A DNA stretch of 64,000 nucleotides, from the NCBI RefSeq assembly GCF_947077765.1, contig NZ_CAMTTF010000001.1, positions 408,818-472,817 on the forward strand. Direction: 5' to 3'. Below the pieces are notes generated by a model. It saw only the letters and a program-made list of their open reading frames with translations. It ran no database searches and was not told where the DNA came from. This document shows positions 43,064 to 52,357 of this stretch, piece by piece. The position numbers were made by a program, and so were the translations under genes. The DNA is from Salinibacter grassmerensis. GTDB lineage: Bacteria; Bacteroidota; Rhodothermia; Rhodothermales; Salinibacteraceae. The first letter of the stretch is position 1. Every line of letters starts with the position of its first letter.

Positions 43064-43438
43064 ATGTTTGGTGACTTTGTGCCGCTGTTTATCATGATTG
43101 CGCTGGCCCTGGGGCTGGCCCTCACCCTGCTGGCGGCGGCCGCGTACATCGGGCCCAGTCGGCCCAGTGACACGAAGACCATGCCCTACGAAAGCGGCAT
43201 GGACCCGGTGGGAAGTGCCCGTGAGCGGTACTCGGTGAAGTTTTACCTCGTGGCCATGATCTTCATTGTCTTCGACGTGGAGGTTGTGTTCATGTGGCCG
43301 TGGGCCGCCAGCTTCCAAAGCTTCGTCGACAGTGGCGCGGGCCTGGGCGTGATCGCCGTCATCTCGTTGTTCACGCTCATCCTGCTCGTCGGCCTGCTCT
43401 ACGATGTGAAGAAGGGCGGGCTGGACTTCGAGCAGTAG
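43064..43438 (+). CDS. nuoA: NADH-quinone oxidoreductase subunit A
   Basis: A 124-residue membrane subunit of respiratory complex I with three helices. It has the conserved loop TMPYESGMDPVGSARERYSV followed by KFYLVAMIFIVFDVEVVFMW, the hallmark of NuoA/ND3. First gene of a cluster running through nuoG on the same strand, with a predicted promoter about 70 bp upstream. Confidence 0.95.
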   Translation: MFGDFVPLFIMIALALGLALTLLAAAAYIGPSRPSDTKTMPYESGMDPVGSARERYSVKFYLVAMIFIVFDVEVVFMWPWAASFQSFVDSGAGLGVIAVISLFTLILLVGLLYDVKKGGLDFEQ

Positions 43439-43634
43439 GGACAGAGACCAGCGGGGCGGCCAACGAGAACGTGACGTCCTCTGTACGTTCGCGCGGGGTG
43501 GGGCGGGGGTGAAACAGGGGGGGACCCGTATCATTTAATGCGGTGTACCAAAAGCATACGACTACATTATCCCACCTGGGAAGGTCGTACGCTCCGTTTC
43601 CAAACCCTTCTGAACCGCCCGACTCTTCACTGCT

Positions 43635-44276
43635 ATGGCTGGATCTTCCGGAACCAACGGGCAGGGCTTCTTCACGACTCGCGTGGACGACTTCCTGAAC
43701 TGGGCCCGCTCAAACTCGCTCATGCCCATGCCGATGGGGCTGGCCTGCTGTGCCATCGAGATGATGGGCTTCGCGGGACCGAAGTACGACTCGGCCCGCT
43801 TTGGGAGCGAGGCGATGCGGTTCTCCCCGCGCCAGGCCGACCTCATGATCGTGGCCGGCTGGTGCTCCTACAAGATGAGTCACGCCATCCGCCGCGTGTG
43901 GGACCAGATGGGCGACCCGAAGTGGTGCATCGCTATGGGTGCCTGCGCCTCTACCGGCGGCATGCATCGCTGCTACGGTGTGGTGCAGGGCGTGGACAAC
44001 TTCCTGCCGGTCGACGTCTACATCTCCGGCTGCCCGCCCCGCCCCGAGTCGGTGCTGCACGCGCTGATGGACATTCAGGAGAAGATCCGCAACGAGTACT
44101 CCGTGGTGCAGGACTATGAGTTTGGGAAGGCCCGGGAGCGCGCCCCGATCATGCCGGAGAACACAAGCAGGTTCCCGGGGCAGCTCGAGAAGCCGAAGAC
44201 CTCGAACCTCACCCTGGAGGCCCCGGACGCCGATGACGCGGAGAGCACCTCCACGCCGGAGCCGGTTGCCGCGTAG
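43635..44276 (+). CDS. nuoB: NADH-quinone oxidoreductase subunit B
   Basis: A 213-residue peripheral subunit binding the terminal [4Fe-4S] cluster N2, next to the quinone site. Cys ligands are visible in [16 protein letters not shown] (adjacent Cys pair), [12 protein letters not shown] and [14 protein letters not shown]. The C-terminal ~45 residues (Pro/Thr/Glu-rich, ending EPVAA) extend beyond the core fold and are acidic, as in other proteins here. It starts 196 bp after nuoA, an unusually long gap for this cluster, which could hold an additional promoter. Confidence 0.95.
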   Translation: MAGSSGTNGQGFFTTRVDDFLNWARSNSLMPMPMGLACCAIEMMGFAGPKYDSARFGSEAMRFSPRQADLMIVAGWCSYKMSHAIRRVWDQMGDPKWCIAMGACASTGGMHRCYGVVQGVDNFLPVDVYISGCPPRPESVLHALMDIQEKIRNEYSVVQDYEFGKARERAPIMPENTSRFPGQLEKPKTSNLTLEAPDADDAESTSTPEPVAA

Positions 44277-44359
44277 GCACCTCGCCGTTCCGCCCGCTGC
44301 GTTTCCTCTTGCAAGCCGGCGTCCGAGCGTCCGCGACGCCCCAACACGACGGAGTGCCG

Positions 44360-45064
44360 ATGAGCAACCCCGACAACCCCCGCGACTCGAATCCCAAAGA
44401 CCCCGAGGAGCTTCGGTTCCATTACACCCCGACCGACGAGCCTGGGCCCGAGCAGGAAACCGAGAACACCCACGCGAAGGACACGACCCGCGTCCCGGAG
44501 GTCATCGACGCCCTGCGGGAGGAGTTCGGGGCGGCCGTTCTCGACGTTGAGCGCTACGCGAACGAGGATACCGTCTACGTCGAGAAGAACCGCATCCGGG
44601 AGATCTGCCGCTTTCTGAAGGAGGAAGAGAGCTTCGACTACTTCGTCGACCTTGGGGGCATGGACCGGTTCACCGCGGAGGATCGCTACGAGGTGTTCTA
44701 CAACCTGGTGAGCACCGAACGGCAGAAGCGCCTTCGCCTCAAGGTGCAGGTCGACGAGGAGGACATGCGGGTGCCGAGCGTGACGGAGGTATACCGGGCG
44801 GCCAATTGGAACGAGCGGGAGGCCTACGACATGTTCGGCTTCACGTTCGTCGACCACCCGGATCCCCGGCGCATGTACATGCCGGAGGACTTCGACTATC
44901 ACCCGTTGCGCAAGGAGTTTCCGCAGCTGGGCGTTCCGGGCTCGCTGCCGCTTCCGCCGCAGACGCCGGACGGGGAGCTCACGATGGATCCCTTTGCCGC
45001 CGCCCACGGCTCCCAGCCGGTCAAGAGCTACGAGGAGCCCGCCACCGACGCCGATTCGGAGTAG
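44360..45064 (+). CDS. nuoC: NADH-quinone oxidoreductase subunit C
   Basis: A 234-residue 30-kDa-type subunit of the complex I connecting arm. The family signature is VYRAANWNEREAYDMFGFTF followed by HPDPRRMYMPEDFDYHPLRK and EFP. An acidic N-terminal extension of ~50 residues precedes the conserved part. The ATG at 44360 (MSNPDNPRD) is preferred over an upstream open extension. NuoC and NuoD are separate genes here and not fused as in E. coli. The gap to nuoD is 52 bp. Confidence 0.93.
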   Translation: MSNPDNPRDSNPKDPEELRFHYTPTDEPGPEQETENTHAKDTTRVPEVIDALREEFGAAVLDVERYANEDTVYVEKNRIREICRFLKEEESFDYFVDLGGMDRFTAEDRYEVFYNLVSTERQKRLRLKVQVDEEDMRVPSVTEVYRAANWNEREAYDMFGFTFVDHPDPRRMYMPEDFDYHPLRKEFPQLGVPGSLPLPPQTPDGELTMDPFAAAHGSQPVKSYEEPATDADSE

Positions 45065-45116
45065 GCGCTGCACCGCCGACCGCTCGGACGCCCTAACGCA
45101 CAGACGCACACCCAGC

Positions 45117-46472
45117 ATGCCTCAGACGCACAAGCCCGACTTTCCCGGGAACGATCTCGGCGACCAGTTTCGGTTCTGGCCGAAGCACAACGAAAAGATC
45201 TACGAGCGGCTGGAGAACAAGCACGCTTGGCTCGAGGAGAAGCGGGCCGCCGCGCAGGGGGACGGGAAGCCGCCGACGACGCAGCGATCGGAGGTGGACC
45301 CACTGGAGAACGAGATGATCCTCAACATCGGGCCGCAGCACCCGGCCACGCACGGGGTGCTGCGCTGCGTTGTGAAGATGGACGGAGAGACGATCGAGAA
45401 GTCCGTTCTCGACATTGGGTACCTGCACCGCGGCATCGAGAAGCTCGCGGAGCACAAGACGTACCAGGAGTTCATGCCGTACACCGACCGCATGGACTAC
45501 CTGTCGCCCTACTCCAACAATGTGGCGTGGTGCCTGGCCGTGGAGAAGCTGGCCGACATTGAAGTGCCGGAGCGGGCGCAGTGGATCCGCATGATCATGA
45601 GCGAGCTGGCGCGCATCTCCTCGCACTGCCTCTGGCTCGGGGTGGGAATGATGGACGCAGGGGCCGTATCCGGGTTTGTCTGGACTTTCCAGGAGCGGGA
45701 GGAAATCTATTCGATCATGGACGAGGTGGCGGGGGCCCGCTTCACGGTAAGCCACAGTCGCATCGGCGGGGTGGCCAATGACTTCTCGCCCCGTTCGATT
45801 GAGATGATCCGTGACTTCGTCGACACGTTTCCGGACCGGATCGCGGGCTGGGAGGGCCTGCTGAACAAGAACCGCATCTGGGTGGAGCGCAACAAGGGGG
45901 TGGGCCGTGTGACGAAGGAGGAGGCGTTGGAGCTTGGCCTGACGGGCCCAAACCTGCGCGGCTCCGGGGTGCCCTACGACGTGCGCCGCTTCGAGCCGTA
46001 CCTGAAGTACGACGAGGTCGACTTCACCATCCCGGTGCGCGAGGAGGGCGACTGCCTGGCCCGCTACTTCCTGCGCCTCGACGAGATGAAGCAGAGCGTG
46101 CGCATCATCGAGCAGTGCCTCGACCGCATGACGGAGGGGCCCATCCGCTCCGACGACGCGAAGGAGGCCTACCCGTCGAAAGAGGAGGTCTATTACTCGA
46201 TGGAGGGCATGATCCACGACTTCATGTACACCGACGTGGGCACCGTGCCGCCGAAGGGTGCCCACTCCTACCACGCCATTGAGTCCCCCAAGGGCGAGCT
46301 CGGGTTCTACCTGACGTCCGACGGCACCGGGCGGCCCTGGCGCGTGCGCATCAACGCCCCGTCGTTCACGAACCTGCAGGCGATGGAGCACATGCTCGAG
46401 GGAGAAATGGTGGCCGACACGGTCGTCATCATCGGTTCGCTCGATCCGGTCATGGGGGAGGCGGACAAGTAG
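45117..46472 (+). CDS. nuoD: NADH-quinone oxidoreductase subunit D
   Basis: A 451-residue 49-kDa-type subunit that forms the quinone pocket with NuoB. Signatures are ILNIGPQHPATHGVLRCVVK (quinone-site His), YLHRGIEKLAEHKTYQEFMP, RMDYLSPYSNNVAWCLAVEK and the C-terminal NLQAMEHMLEGEMVADTVVI ending IGSLDPVMGEADK. An N-terminal extension of about 65 residues precedes the core. The ATG at 45117 gives a start in the usual C-rich context, 52 bp after nuoC. Confidence 0.95.
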   Translation: MPQTHKPDFPGNDLGDQFRFWPKHNEKIYERLENKHAWLEEKRAAAQGDGKPPTTQRSEVDPLENEMILNIGPQHPATHGVLRCVVKMDGETIEKSVLDIGYLHRGIEKLAEHKTYQEFMPYTDRMDYLSPYSNNVAWCLAVEKLADIEVPERAQWIRMIMSELARISSHCLWLGVGMMDAGAVSGFVWTFQEREEIYSIMDEVAGARFTVSHSRIGGVANDFSPRSIEMIRDFVDTFPDRIAGWEGLLNKNRIWVERNKGVGRVTKEEALELGLTGPNLRGSGVPYDVRRFEPYLKYDEVDFTIPVREEGDCLARYFLRLDEMKQSVRIIEQCLDRMTEGPIRSDDAKEAYPSKEEVYYSMEGMIHDFMYTDVGTVPPKGAHSYHAIESPKGELGFYLTSDGTGRPWRVRINAPSFTNLQAMEHMLEGEMVADTVVIIGSLDPVMGEADK

Positions 46473-46569
46473 TCCGCGTTCAACCGGCGACTGTCGAGTG
46501 TCGAGGAGCCTGGCATCCGGCATCGCATTCGCTCGCAGGCATTCGCCATTCGAACATTGACACTCGAAC

Positions 46570-47247
46570 ATGTCTAGTTTCGACGTTCAACAGCCCATTG
46601 TCGAGCTTCCGGACCAGGACCCCGATCCGGCGTTCTCGGAGGACGAGCTCGTGTGGACCGACGAGGAAGAAGAGCAGATTGAGGCCTGGAAGGACCAGTA
46701 CGCGGAAGACCAGGGCGCCATCATGAAGGTGCTGTGGCTGGCCCAGGAGAAGTTTGGGTACCTGGCCCCAGAAGTGATCCAGCTCTGCGCGGACACCCTC
46801 GACATGACGTTCACGCAGGCCTACGGCGTCGCGACCTTTTACCACCAGTATTTCAAGGAGGAGAAGGGCACCTACGTGTTCGACGTGTGCACCTGCTTCA
46901 CCTGCCAGGTGTGCGGGGGGTACGACATTCTGCACTACCTGGAAGAAAAGCTGGGCGTCCACGCGGGCGAGACGACCGACGACGGGATGTTTACGGTCCA
47001 GGAGGCCGAGTGCCTCGGGGCCTGCGGCTCGGCGCCCATGATGGAAATTACGAACGGCGTTTACGTCCACAACCTGACCCCCGAAAAGATCGACGACCTC
47101 ATTGAGAGCCTGCGCGCGGGGGAGGTCCCCTCGTTCACATCGATGACGCTGCCCCAGGACGAAGAGGAGCTGGACGGCAACCGCCGCACCGACGTCGAAA
47201 ACACAGAGACGTACCAGACGCAGCCCCGGGCGGAGCACACGGAATGA
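46570..47247 (+). CDS. nuoE: NADH-quinone oxidoreductase subunit E
   Basis: A 225-residue thioredoxin-fold subunit binding [2Fe-2S] cluster N1a. Ligands are in DVCTCFTCQVCGGYD and EAECLGACGSAPMM. The helical start (DQGAIMKVLWLAQEKFGYLA) and YGVATFYHQYF are family hallmarks. An acidic C-terminal tail of ~45 residues follows the core. It starts 97 bp after nuoD; the leader contains a 14-bp phrase also found before nuoF. Confidence 0.95.
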   Translation: MSSFDVQQPIVELPDQDPDPAFSEDELVWTDEEEEQIEAWKDQYAEDQGAIMKVLWLAQEKFGYLAPEVIQLCADTLDMTFTQAYGVATFYHQYFKEEKGTYVFDVCTCFTCQVCGGYDILHYLEEKLGVHAGETTDDGMFTVQEAECLGACGSAPMMEITNGVYVHNLTPEKIDDLIESLRAGEVPSFTSMTLPQDEEELDGNRRTDVENTETYQTQPRAEHTE

Positions 47248-47327
47248 ATCGGGACGCGTGAGGCGCGAGGCTGTTTTCCCGTCCACGGGTCATTCGCTAT
47301 TCGACCCCTCGAAATTCAACACTGCAC

Positions 47328-48689
47328 ATGGAAGCGAACGGAACGCCCCAAAGTCCGGCCGGCGACTGGCGCTCGTACGAGCGGATGCTCCTGCCGCCCA
47401 TCCAAGACCTTCACAAGCTGGGCGTGTACGAGGAGCACGGGGGGTACGGCCGCCTCCGCCGCGTCCTGGAGAACGACGCGTTTGAGCCGGGCGACGTCAC
47501 CGACGAGGTCAAAGCCTCCGGGCTCACCGGGCGCGGTGGGGCCGGCTTCCCCACGGGAATCAAGTGGACCTTCATGCCGGAGCCGGACGACCGCCCGCGC
47601 TTCATCGGCGTCAATGCCGACGAGAGCGAGCCGGGCACCTTCAAGGACCGGCAGGTGATGGAGTACAACCCGCACCTGATGCTCGAAGGCATTCTCCTGG
47701 CCGGGTACGCCCTCCACATCGACACGGCCTACGTCTACATCCGGGGCGAGTACACCGACTGGATCGTGCACCTGAAGCAGCAACTGGAGAAGGCCTACGA
47801 GGCGGGCTACGTGGGCGAGAACATCATGGGCTCGGGCTTCACGATGGACATCGTCCTCCACAAGGGAGCCGGGGCCTACATCTGTGGGGAGGAGACGAGC
47901 CTGATGGAGAGCATAGAAGGCAAGCGCGGGTATCCCCGCTACAAGCCGCCCTTTCCGGCGCAGAGCGGCATCTTTGGGTGCCCCACGACCATCAACAACG
48001 CCGAGACGCTGGCCCACATTCCGCTCATCATGGAGCAGGGGGGCGAGGCGTACGCAAACATCGGGGCGGGGGACATGCCGGGACCGGCCCTCTACGGGAT
48101 GTCCGGGCACGTGAAGAACCCCGGCGTCTACGAATTCCCGACGGGGATGCTGCTGACCGACATGATCTACGACGTGTGCGGCGGAATGGCCCGCGACAAG
48201 GGCCTGAAGGCCGTAGTGCCCGGCGGGTCCTCGGTGCCGCCGGTGCCGGCCGACCAGATTGATGGCATCTCGATGAACGACGAGAGCCTCGGCGAGGTGG
48301 GCTCGCGGACGGGGACGTTCTGCCCGCTCGTCCTCGACGAAGAGACCGACATGGTCTCGTTCCTCCGCCGCGTGGCGCACTTCTACCAGGACGAAACCTG
48401 CGGTCAGTGCACGCCCTGCCGCGAGGGAACGAGCTGGCTCGAAAAGATTCTCGCCCGCATCGACGAGGGGGAGGGGCGCATGCGTGACATTGACCTTCTT
48501 CTCGAGCTCTGCGACAACATGGACGGGGGGCGCACCATTTGTGCCTTCGCGGACGGCGCCGTGGGGCCGGTACGGGCCACCGTCAAGCGGTTCCGAGAGG
48601 AGTTTGTGGCGAAGTGCCAGGCGTCCGTCCACCCCGTGAGCACCGAGGTGTCCGCCGGCGCAGAGTCGGCTGTGGCGGCGACGGAGTAG
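47328..48689 (+). CDS. nuoF: NADH-quinone oxidoreductase subunit F
   Basis: A 453-residue 51-kDa-type flavoprotein that oxidises NADH through FMN and cluster N3. Visible are the FMN/NADH glycine loop LTGRGGAGFPTGIKW, GAGAYICGEETSLMESIEGK, RYKPPFPAQSGIFGCPTTIN, and the [4Fe-4S] motif ETCGQCTPCREGTSW with the fourth Cys in GRTICAFADG. Length is normal. Start ATG at 47328, 80 bp after nuoE. A lipoprotein gene, not nuoG, follows. Confidence 0.96.
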   Translation: MEANGTPQSPAGDWRSYERMLLPPIQDLHKLGVYEEHGGYGRLRRVLENDAFEPGDVTDEVKASGLTGRGGAGFPTGIKWTFMPEPDDRPRFIGVNADESEPGTFKDRQVMEYNPHLMLEGILLAGYALHIDTAYVYIRGEYTDWIVHLKQQLEKAYEAGYVGENIMGSGFTMDIVLHKGAGAYICGEETSLMESIEGKRGYPRYKPPFPAQSGIFGCPTTINNAETLAHIPLIMEQGGEAYANIGAGDMPGPALYGMSGHVKNPGVYEFPTGMLLTDMIYDVCGGMARDKGLKAVVPGGSSVPPVPADQIDGISMNDESLGEVGSRTGTFCPLVLDEETDMVSFLRRVAHFYQDETCGQCTPCREGTSWLEKILARIDEGEGRMRDIDLLLELCDNMDGGRTICAFADGAVGPVRATVKRFREEFVAKCQASVHPVSTEVSAGAESAVAATE

Positions 48690-48745
48690 GCCACAGCCAC
48701 GCGTTGGGAAGACGAGTTGCTTCAGTGCCGCCCCGTTGCTGCTTT

Positions 48746-49177
48746 ATGCTCCGATGCGCCGCGATTCTTCTCGGAGGGGTTTTGCTCGGGGCCTGTAGCA
48801 CAGGCGAGACAGACGTCACCGGGGCCGAAGAGACCTGGGGTACATCCGTCGACGCGACGGAGGCCGTCCTGGCTTCGGCCGTTGCGGCAGAGGCGAGCGC
48901 CTATGAGGGGCGTCCGGTGGCCGTGGAGGGGCGCATCGCCGCCGTCGGGACAGCCGGGTGCGAGGTCACACTCGCGGCCGGCAGTCGGCCCCTCGTCGTG
49001 GCGGCCCCCGCCACTGAGGCCAGCGGCTGTGCCTGGACCGTGCCGGGGGACGCGCAGGGATTTGCGGTCGCCACCGGCACGTTGCGTACCACGGACGACA
49101 CACTCCGCCTGACTGCAGACGGCGTGCGGGTCACGCCCATCCGCCCCACGAGCCCAGCCTCCCCGTCGAACCCGTAG
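48746..49177 (+). CDS. Small lipoprotein between nuoF and nuoG
   Basis: A 143-residue lipoprotein: signal MLRCAAILLGGVLLGACSTG with lipobox LLGAC. The mature part looks like an OB-fold-type domain (SAYEGRPVAVEGRIAAVGTA GCEVTLA split by a Cys, then DDTLRLTADGVRVTPI) and contains two Cys that could pair. The open frame extends upstream into nuoF but the ATG at 48746 is clear. It lies on the same strand between two complex I genes, so co-transcription is likely. A role in complex I is unproven. Similar small OB-fold lipoproteins have no assigned function that I know. Confidence 0.75.
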   Translation: MLRCAAILLGGVLLGACSTGETDVTGAEETWGTSVDATEAVLASAVAAEASAYEGRPVAVEGRIAAVGTAGCEVTLAAGSRPLVVAAPATEASGCAWTVPGDAQGFAVATGTLRTTDDTLRLTADGVRVTPIRPTSPASPSNP

Positions 49178-49316
49178 TGTCGTGGCGACCGTAATGCCCT
49201 AGCCACGCCGCTTAAGGCCCACCGTGATGCCCTCGAAAAACAGGGGGCTTTGGAGTCGGGCCCCGAACACCCCCTGATGTTTTCCGCTCAACCCTGAACG
49301 CTGATTGTCTACCGCT

Positions 49317-51056
49317 ATGTCCATCGTCACTGTCGACGGAACGACCTACGAGTACGAGGGGGAGCAGAAGCTCTTGCAGTTCTGCCTGAACCAGGGCATT
49401 GAGCTGCCCCACTTCTGCTACCACCCCGCCATGTCCATTCCGGCCAACTGCCGGCAGTGCCTCGTGAAGGTGGGCATGCCGAAGGAGGACCGCGAGACCG
49501 GCGAGGTGGTGCGCAACGGCGACGGGGAGCCCGAAATTCAGTACTTCCCACAGCTGCAGGCCAGCTGCACGGTCGATCTCCGGGACGGCATGGTCGTGAA
49601 GACGCACCGCACCAGTGAGGAGGTGGAGCAGGCGCAGACCGACAACCTGGAGTTCCTGCTGACGAACCACCCGCTCGACTGCCCGATCTGTGACCAGGCC
49701 GGTCACTGTCCGCTCCAGATTCAGTCCTACAAGTACGGGCCGGAGGGCTCCCGCTTCGAGTTCCGCAAGGTGCACAAGCCGAAGCGTGTGAAGCTGGGCC
49801 CCCGCGTGACGCTCGACGCCGAGCGGTGCATCAACTGCACCCGCTGCACCCGCTTTACCGACGAGGTGTCGGAGAGCAACCAGCTCACCATTGCGAACCG
49901 GGGCGTCAAGAACCACCCAATCACTGCCCCGGGCGAGACGTTCGACGACCCCTACTCGATGAATACGATCGACATCTGCCCGGTGGGCGCGCTCACGTCG
50001 TCGGACTTCCGCTTCAAGGCGCGCATCTGGGAGATGAGCTCCACGCCGTCGATCACGACGACCAACGCCACGGGCGCGAGCTGCCACTACTGGGTGCGCG
50101 ACAACCAGGTGCTGCGCATCACGCCCCGGCAAAACATGGAGGTCAACGAGTACTGGCTCCCCGACGAGGATCGGCTCGTCTACAACCAGTTCAACGACAA
50201 CCGCCCGGAGGGCCCGCACATCCGGCGCAACGACACGCGGACGCAGAGCAACTGGCAGCAGGCCTACGCCCGGACCGCCTCGCTGCTGGGCAGTGCCGAT
50301 CCGGAGCGCATCCTGTTCCTCGGCTCGGCCCACGCGACGGTGGAGGACAACTACCTGCTCACGCAGCTGGCCGACGCGGTGGGCGCCGACGCGCCGCGAT
50401 ACATCCCGCACGTGGAGCCGGGTGCGGGCGACGACTGGCTCATCACCGACGACAAGACGCCCAACGCCGAGGGATGCGAGCGCCTCGGCATCCGCCCGGT
50501 CGACGAAGAGCTGGTCGGCTCCCGCATCGCGAGCGGCGAGTATGACCTGGTGTACGTCCTGGAAGACGACCCCGTCGGGTCGGGGCTCTGCGACGCGGAG
50601 GCCCTGGCCGACACGGACGTGGTGCTCCACTACTACAACACGACGAACGAAACGCTGCCCCGCGCCACCGCGGCCCTGCCCGCGGCAATGGTGGTCGAGA
50701 CGGTGGGCACCTACGTGAATCAGGACGGCCACGCCCAGCGCGTGCGTCCGGCGAAGGAGATTCAGGGTGTCAACCGCACGCTCATGATGGAGATGGGCAC
50801 CAACCGGGAGGATGAGCACGGCACACCGTTCGACCGCTGGCACAACGACGAGAACCGCATCAACTGCAAGCCCAGCTGGGACATTCTCCCCGAAGTCGCG
50901 GCGAAGCTCGGCGAAGACATGAACTACCCGAAGGGCCCGGAGCAGATCATGGACGAGGTCCAGTCCACGCTCGATGCCTTCGCGGGCGCCACCTACGAGG
51001 CGATGGGGATGAAGGGAACGAAGCTGGAGGACGTGGAGACGGGAGAGGCGGTGTGA
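49317..51056 (+). CDS. nuoG: NADH-quinone oxidoreductase subunit G (short form)
   Basis: A 579-residue 75-kDa-type subunit carrying several Fe-S clusters. N-terminal [2Fe-2S] ligands are in HFCYHPAMSIPANCRQCLVK, the His-Cys motif in NHPLDCPICDQAGHCPLQ, and [4Fe-4S] ligands in RCINCTRCTRFTDEV and DICPVGAL. The following molybdopterin-oxidoreductase-like domain is truncated compared with the ~900-residue E. coli form. The start is the ATG at 49317; a TTG four codons earlier is possible. nuoH-N do not follow, so the membrane arm must be encoded elsewhere. Confidence 0.93.
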   Translation: MSIVTVDGTTYEYEGEQKLLQFCLNQGIELPHFCYHPAMSIPANCRQCLVKVGMPKEDRETGEVVRNGDGEPEIQYFPQLQASCTVDLRDGMVVKTHRTSEEVEQAQTDNLEFLLTNHPLDCPICDQAGHCPLQIQSYKYGPEGSRFEFRKVHKPKRVKLGPRVTLDAERCINCTRCTRFTDEVSESNQLTIANRGVKNHPITAPGETFDDPYSMNTIDICPVGALTSSDFRFKARIWEMSSTPSITTTNATGASCHYWVRDNQVLRITPRQNMEVNEYWLPDEDRLVYNQFNDNRPEGPHIRRNDTRTQSNWQQAYARTASLLGSADPERILFLGSAHATVEDNYLLTQLADAVGADAPRYIPHVEPGAGDDWLITDDKTPNAEGCERLGIRPVDEELVGSRIASGEYDLVYVLEDDPVGSGLCDAEALADTDVVLHYYNTTNETLPRATAALPAAMVVETVGTYVNQDGHAQRVRPAKEIQGVNRTLMMEMGTNREDEHGTPFDRWHNDENRINCKPSWDILPEVAAKLGEDMNYPKGPEQIMDEVQSTLDAFAGATYEAMGMKGTKLEDVETGEAV

Positions 51057-51253
51057 TGCCCCGGCGCCCGGTCACGCGCCGCCACCGACGCGCCATCGAT
51101 CAGCGAGCCGCCACTATCGGATGCAGGGCGGGGAGGTGCCTGTTGTCGATAGCAGAACGCCGCACGTTCTAAGAAGGCGGAACCCGCGTGCGCGAACACG
51201 CTCCGCGGACGCCTTCTCGGATTGCTTTCCACACGGCCAGTCGCTGCCGTCCG

Positions 51254-51898
51254 ATGAGCCAGCTCGAATACCTTGTCGCCCTCATCTCCATCATCATCGG
51301 ATTGGCGCTCGCCGACATGCTCCAGAGCGTCCGGGAGCTCGTCCGCCCCGACCGCGCTGTCCGCTGGCACTGGCTACCCCTTCTCTGGGCCACGACCGTT
51401 TTCCTGTTGGTCCTGCAATTTTGGTGGGCCTCGTTCGGCGTCCTGCAGGGCGAGATCTTCGGCCACGTTCTAGGTTTCCTTCCGTTCCTGCTGATGTTTC
51501 TGGTGCTGTATCTGATCTGCGCGTTTGCCCTGCCGGATCCGGACTGGGAGTCATCGCCCGCCTCAGGGCTCGACTCGGAGACCGCCTCGGAGGAGAGCTC
51601 CGCGCTTAGCCTAAAAACCTTCTACTTCTCGGCGGCCCACCGTCGGTGGTTCTTCGGCGCGTTCATCGCCTTGCTGATCCTCAATCAAGTAGTCAACATC
51701 TCCTTCAGTGCGCTCTCAACCGAAATGACTTTAAACGCGCTGGATCGGGCCAGAGGGGCCTTCCCCAGCCTGCTGTCTGCGGGTCTGCTCTTCGGACTGA
51801 TTGTGAGCAGGCGATGGTGGCTGCACGCCACTGTCGCTGTGCTCTTCTTCGCCGCCATCGTCTATGCCCTAGCGACCCAGATCCCCCCGCTGGGCTAA
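51254..51898 (+). CDS. Polytopic membrane protein of unknown function
   Basis: A 214-residue protein with about six hydrophobic segments (EYLVALISIIIGLALADMLQ, LLWATTVFLLVLQFWWASF, FLPFLLMFLVLYLICAFAL, WFFGAFIALLILNQVVNI and two C-terminal ones). A cytosolic-looking Ser/Glu-rich loop sits in the middle. The start at 51254 (MSQLEYLV) precedes helix 1; the upstream extension is Arg-rich and rejected. No recognised family motif; inner membrane. Confidence 0.75.
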   Translation: MSQLEYLVALISIIIGLALADMLQSVRELVRPDRAVRWHWLPLLWATTVFLLVLQFWWASFGVLQGEIFGHVLGFLPFLLMFLVLYLICAFALPDPDWESSPASGLDSETASEESSALSLKTFYFSAAHRRWFFGAFIALLILNQVVNISFSALSTEMTLNALDRARGAFPSLLSAGLLFGLIVSRRWWLHATVAVLFFAAIVYALATQIPPLG

Positions 51899-52357
51899 AC
51901 GCACCAGCAGGTTCCAGTCGCAGAGAAGAACACTGCGGCCGGCGCTTGCCAGCACGATGATTTTGAGCCCGAGGGCCTGTCCACACCGATCCGGTTTGCT
52001 CCGCCTGCGCCCGCACAGTCCGGACGGCTAAGTAGGTGGTACCTACAGGGGGGGAGATGGGAGGAGCGGATTCCCTACCCCCTGAAGAGCATCCCGAGAA
52101 AATGGGCGCTAGGCCCCTGTCTCAAACTCGAATCCGAACAGGCAGGAAGGGGCTGGTTGCCCTCATCGCTGTCTTGCAGAACGATTGTGAGGGTCATCCC
52201 GCCGTACGCTCCGGGATCGGACCGTTACGGACCGAAGATGCCAGTGAGCTGTTTTTGACGCAAGTCAGAATCAGCTCAGGTTCCCCACCTCGGTAGCGCT
52301 AGACGACAAAGCGCCATAGCGTCTCATTGCGTCTCTTCGTCTCGTCTCGACCCACCG
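51899..52357. other. Intergenic region without visible gene
   Basis: 459 bp between the membrane protein and the DUF421 gene. Several short open frames exist but none has a plausible start context, motif or composition. No repeat or clear terminator was found. Base composition is slightly less GC-rich than the neighbours. Confidence 0.5.

Noticed and set aside
52036-52296. An 86-codon open frame before the DUF421 gene
   Set aside because: No motif, weak start context and mixed composition.
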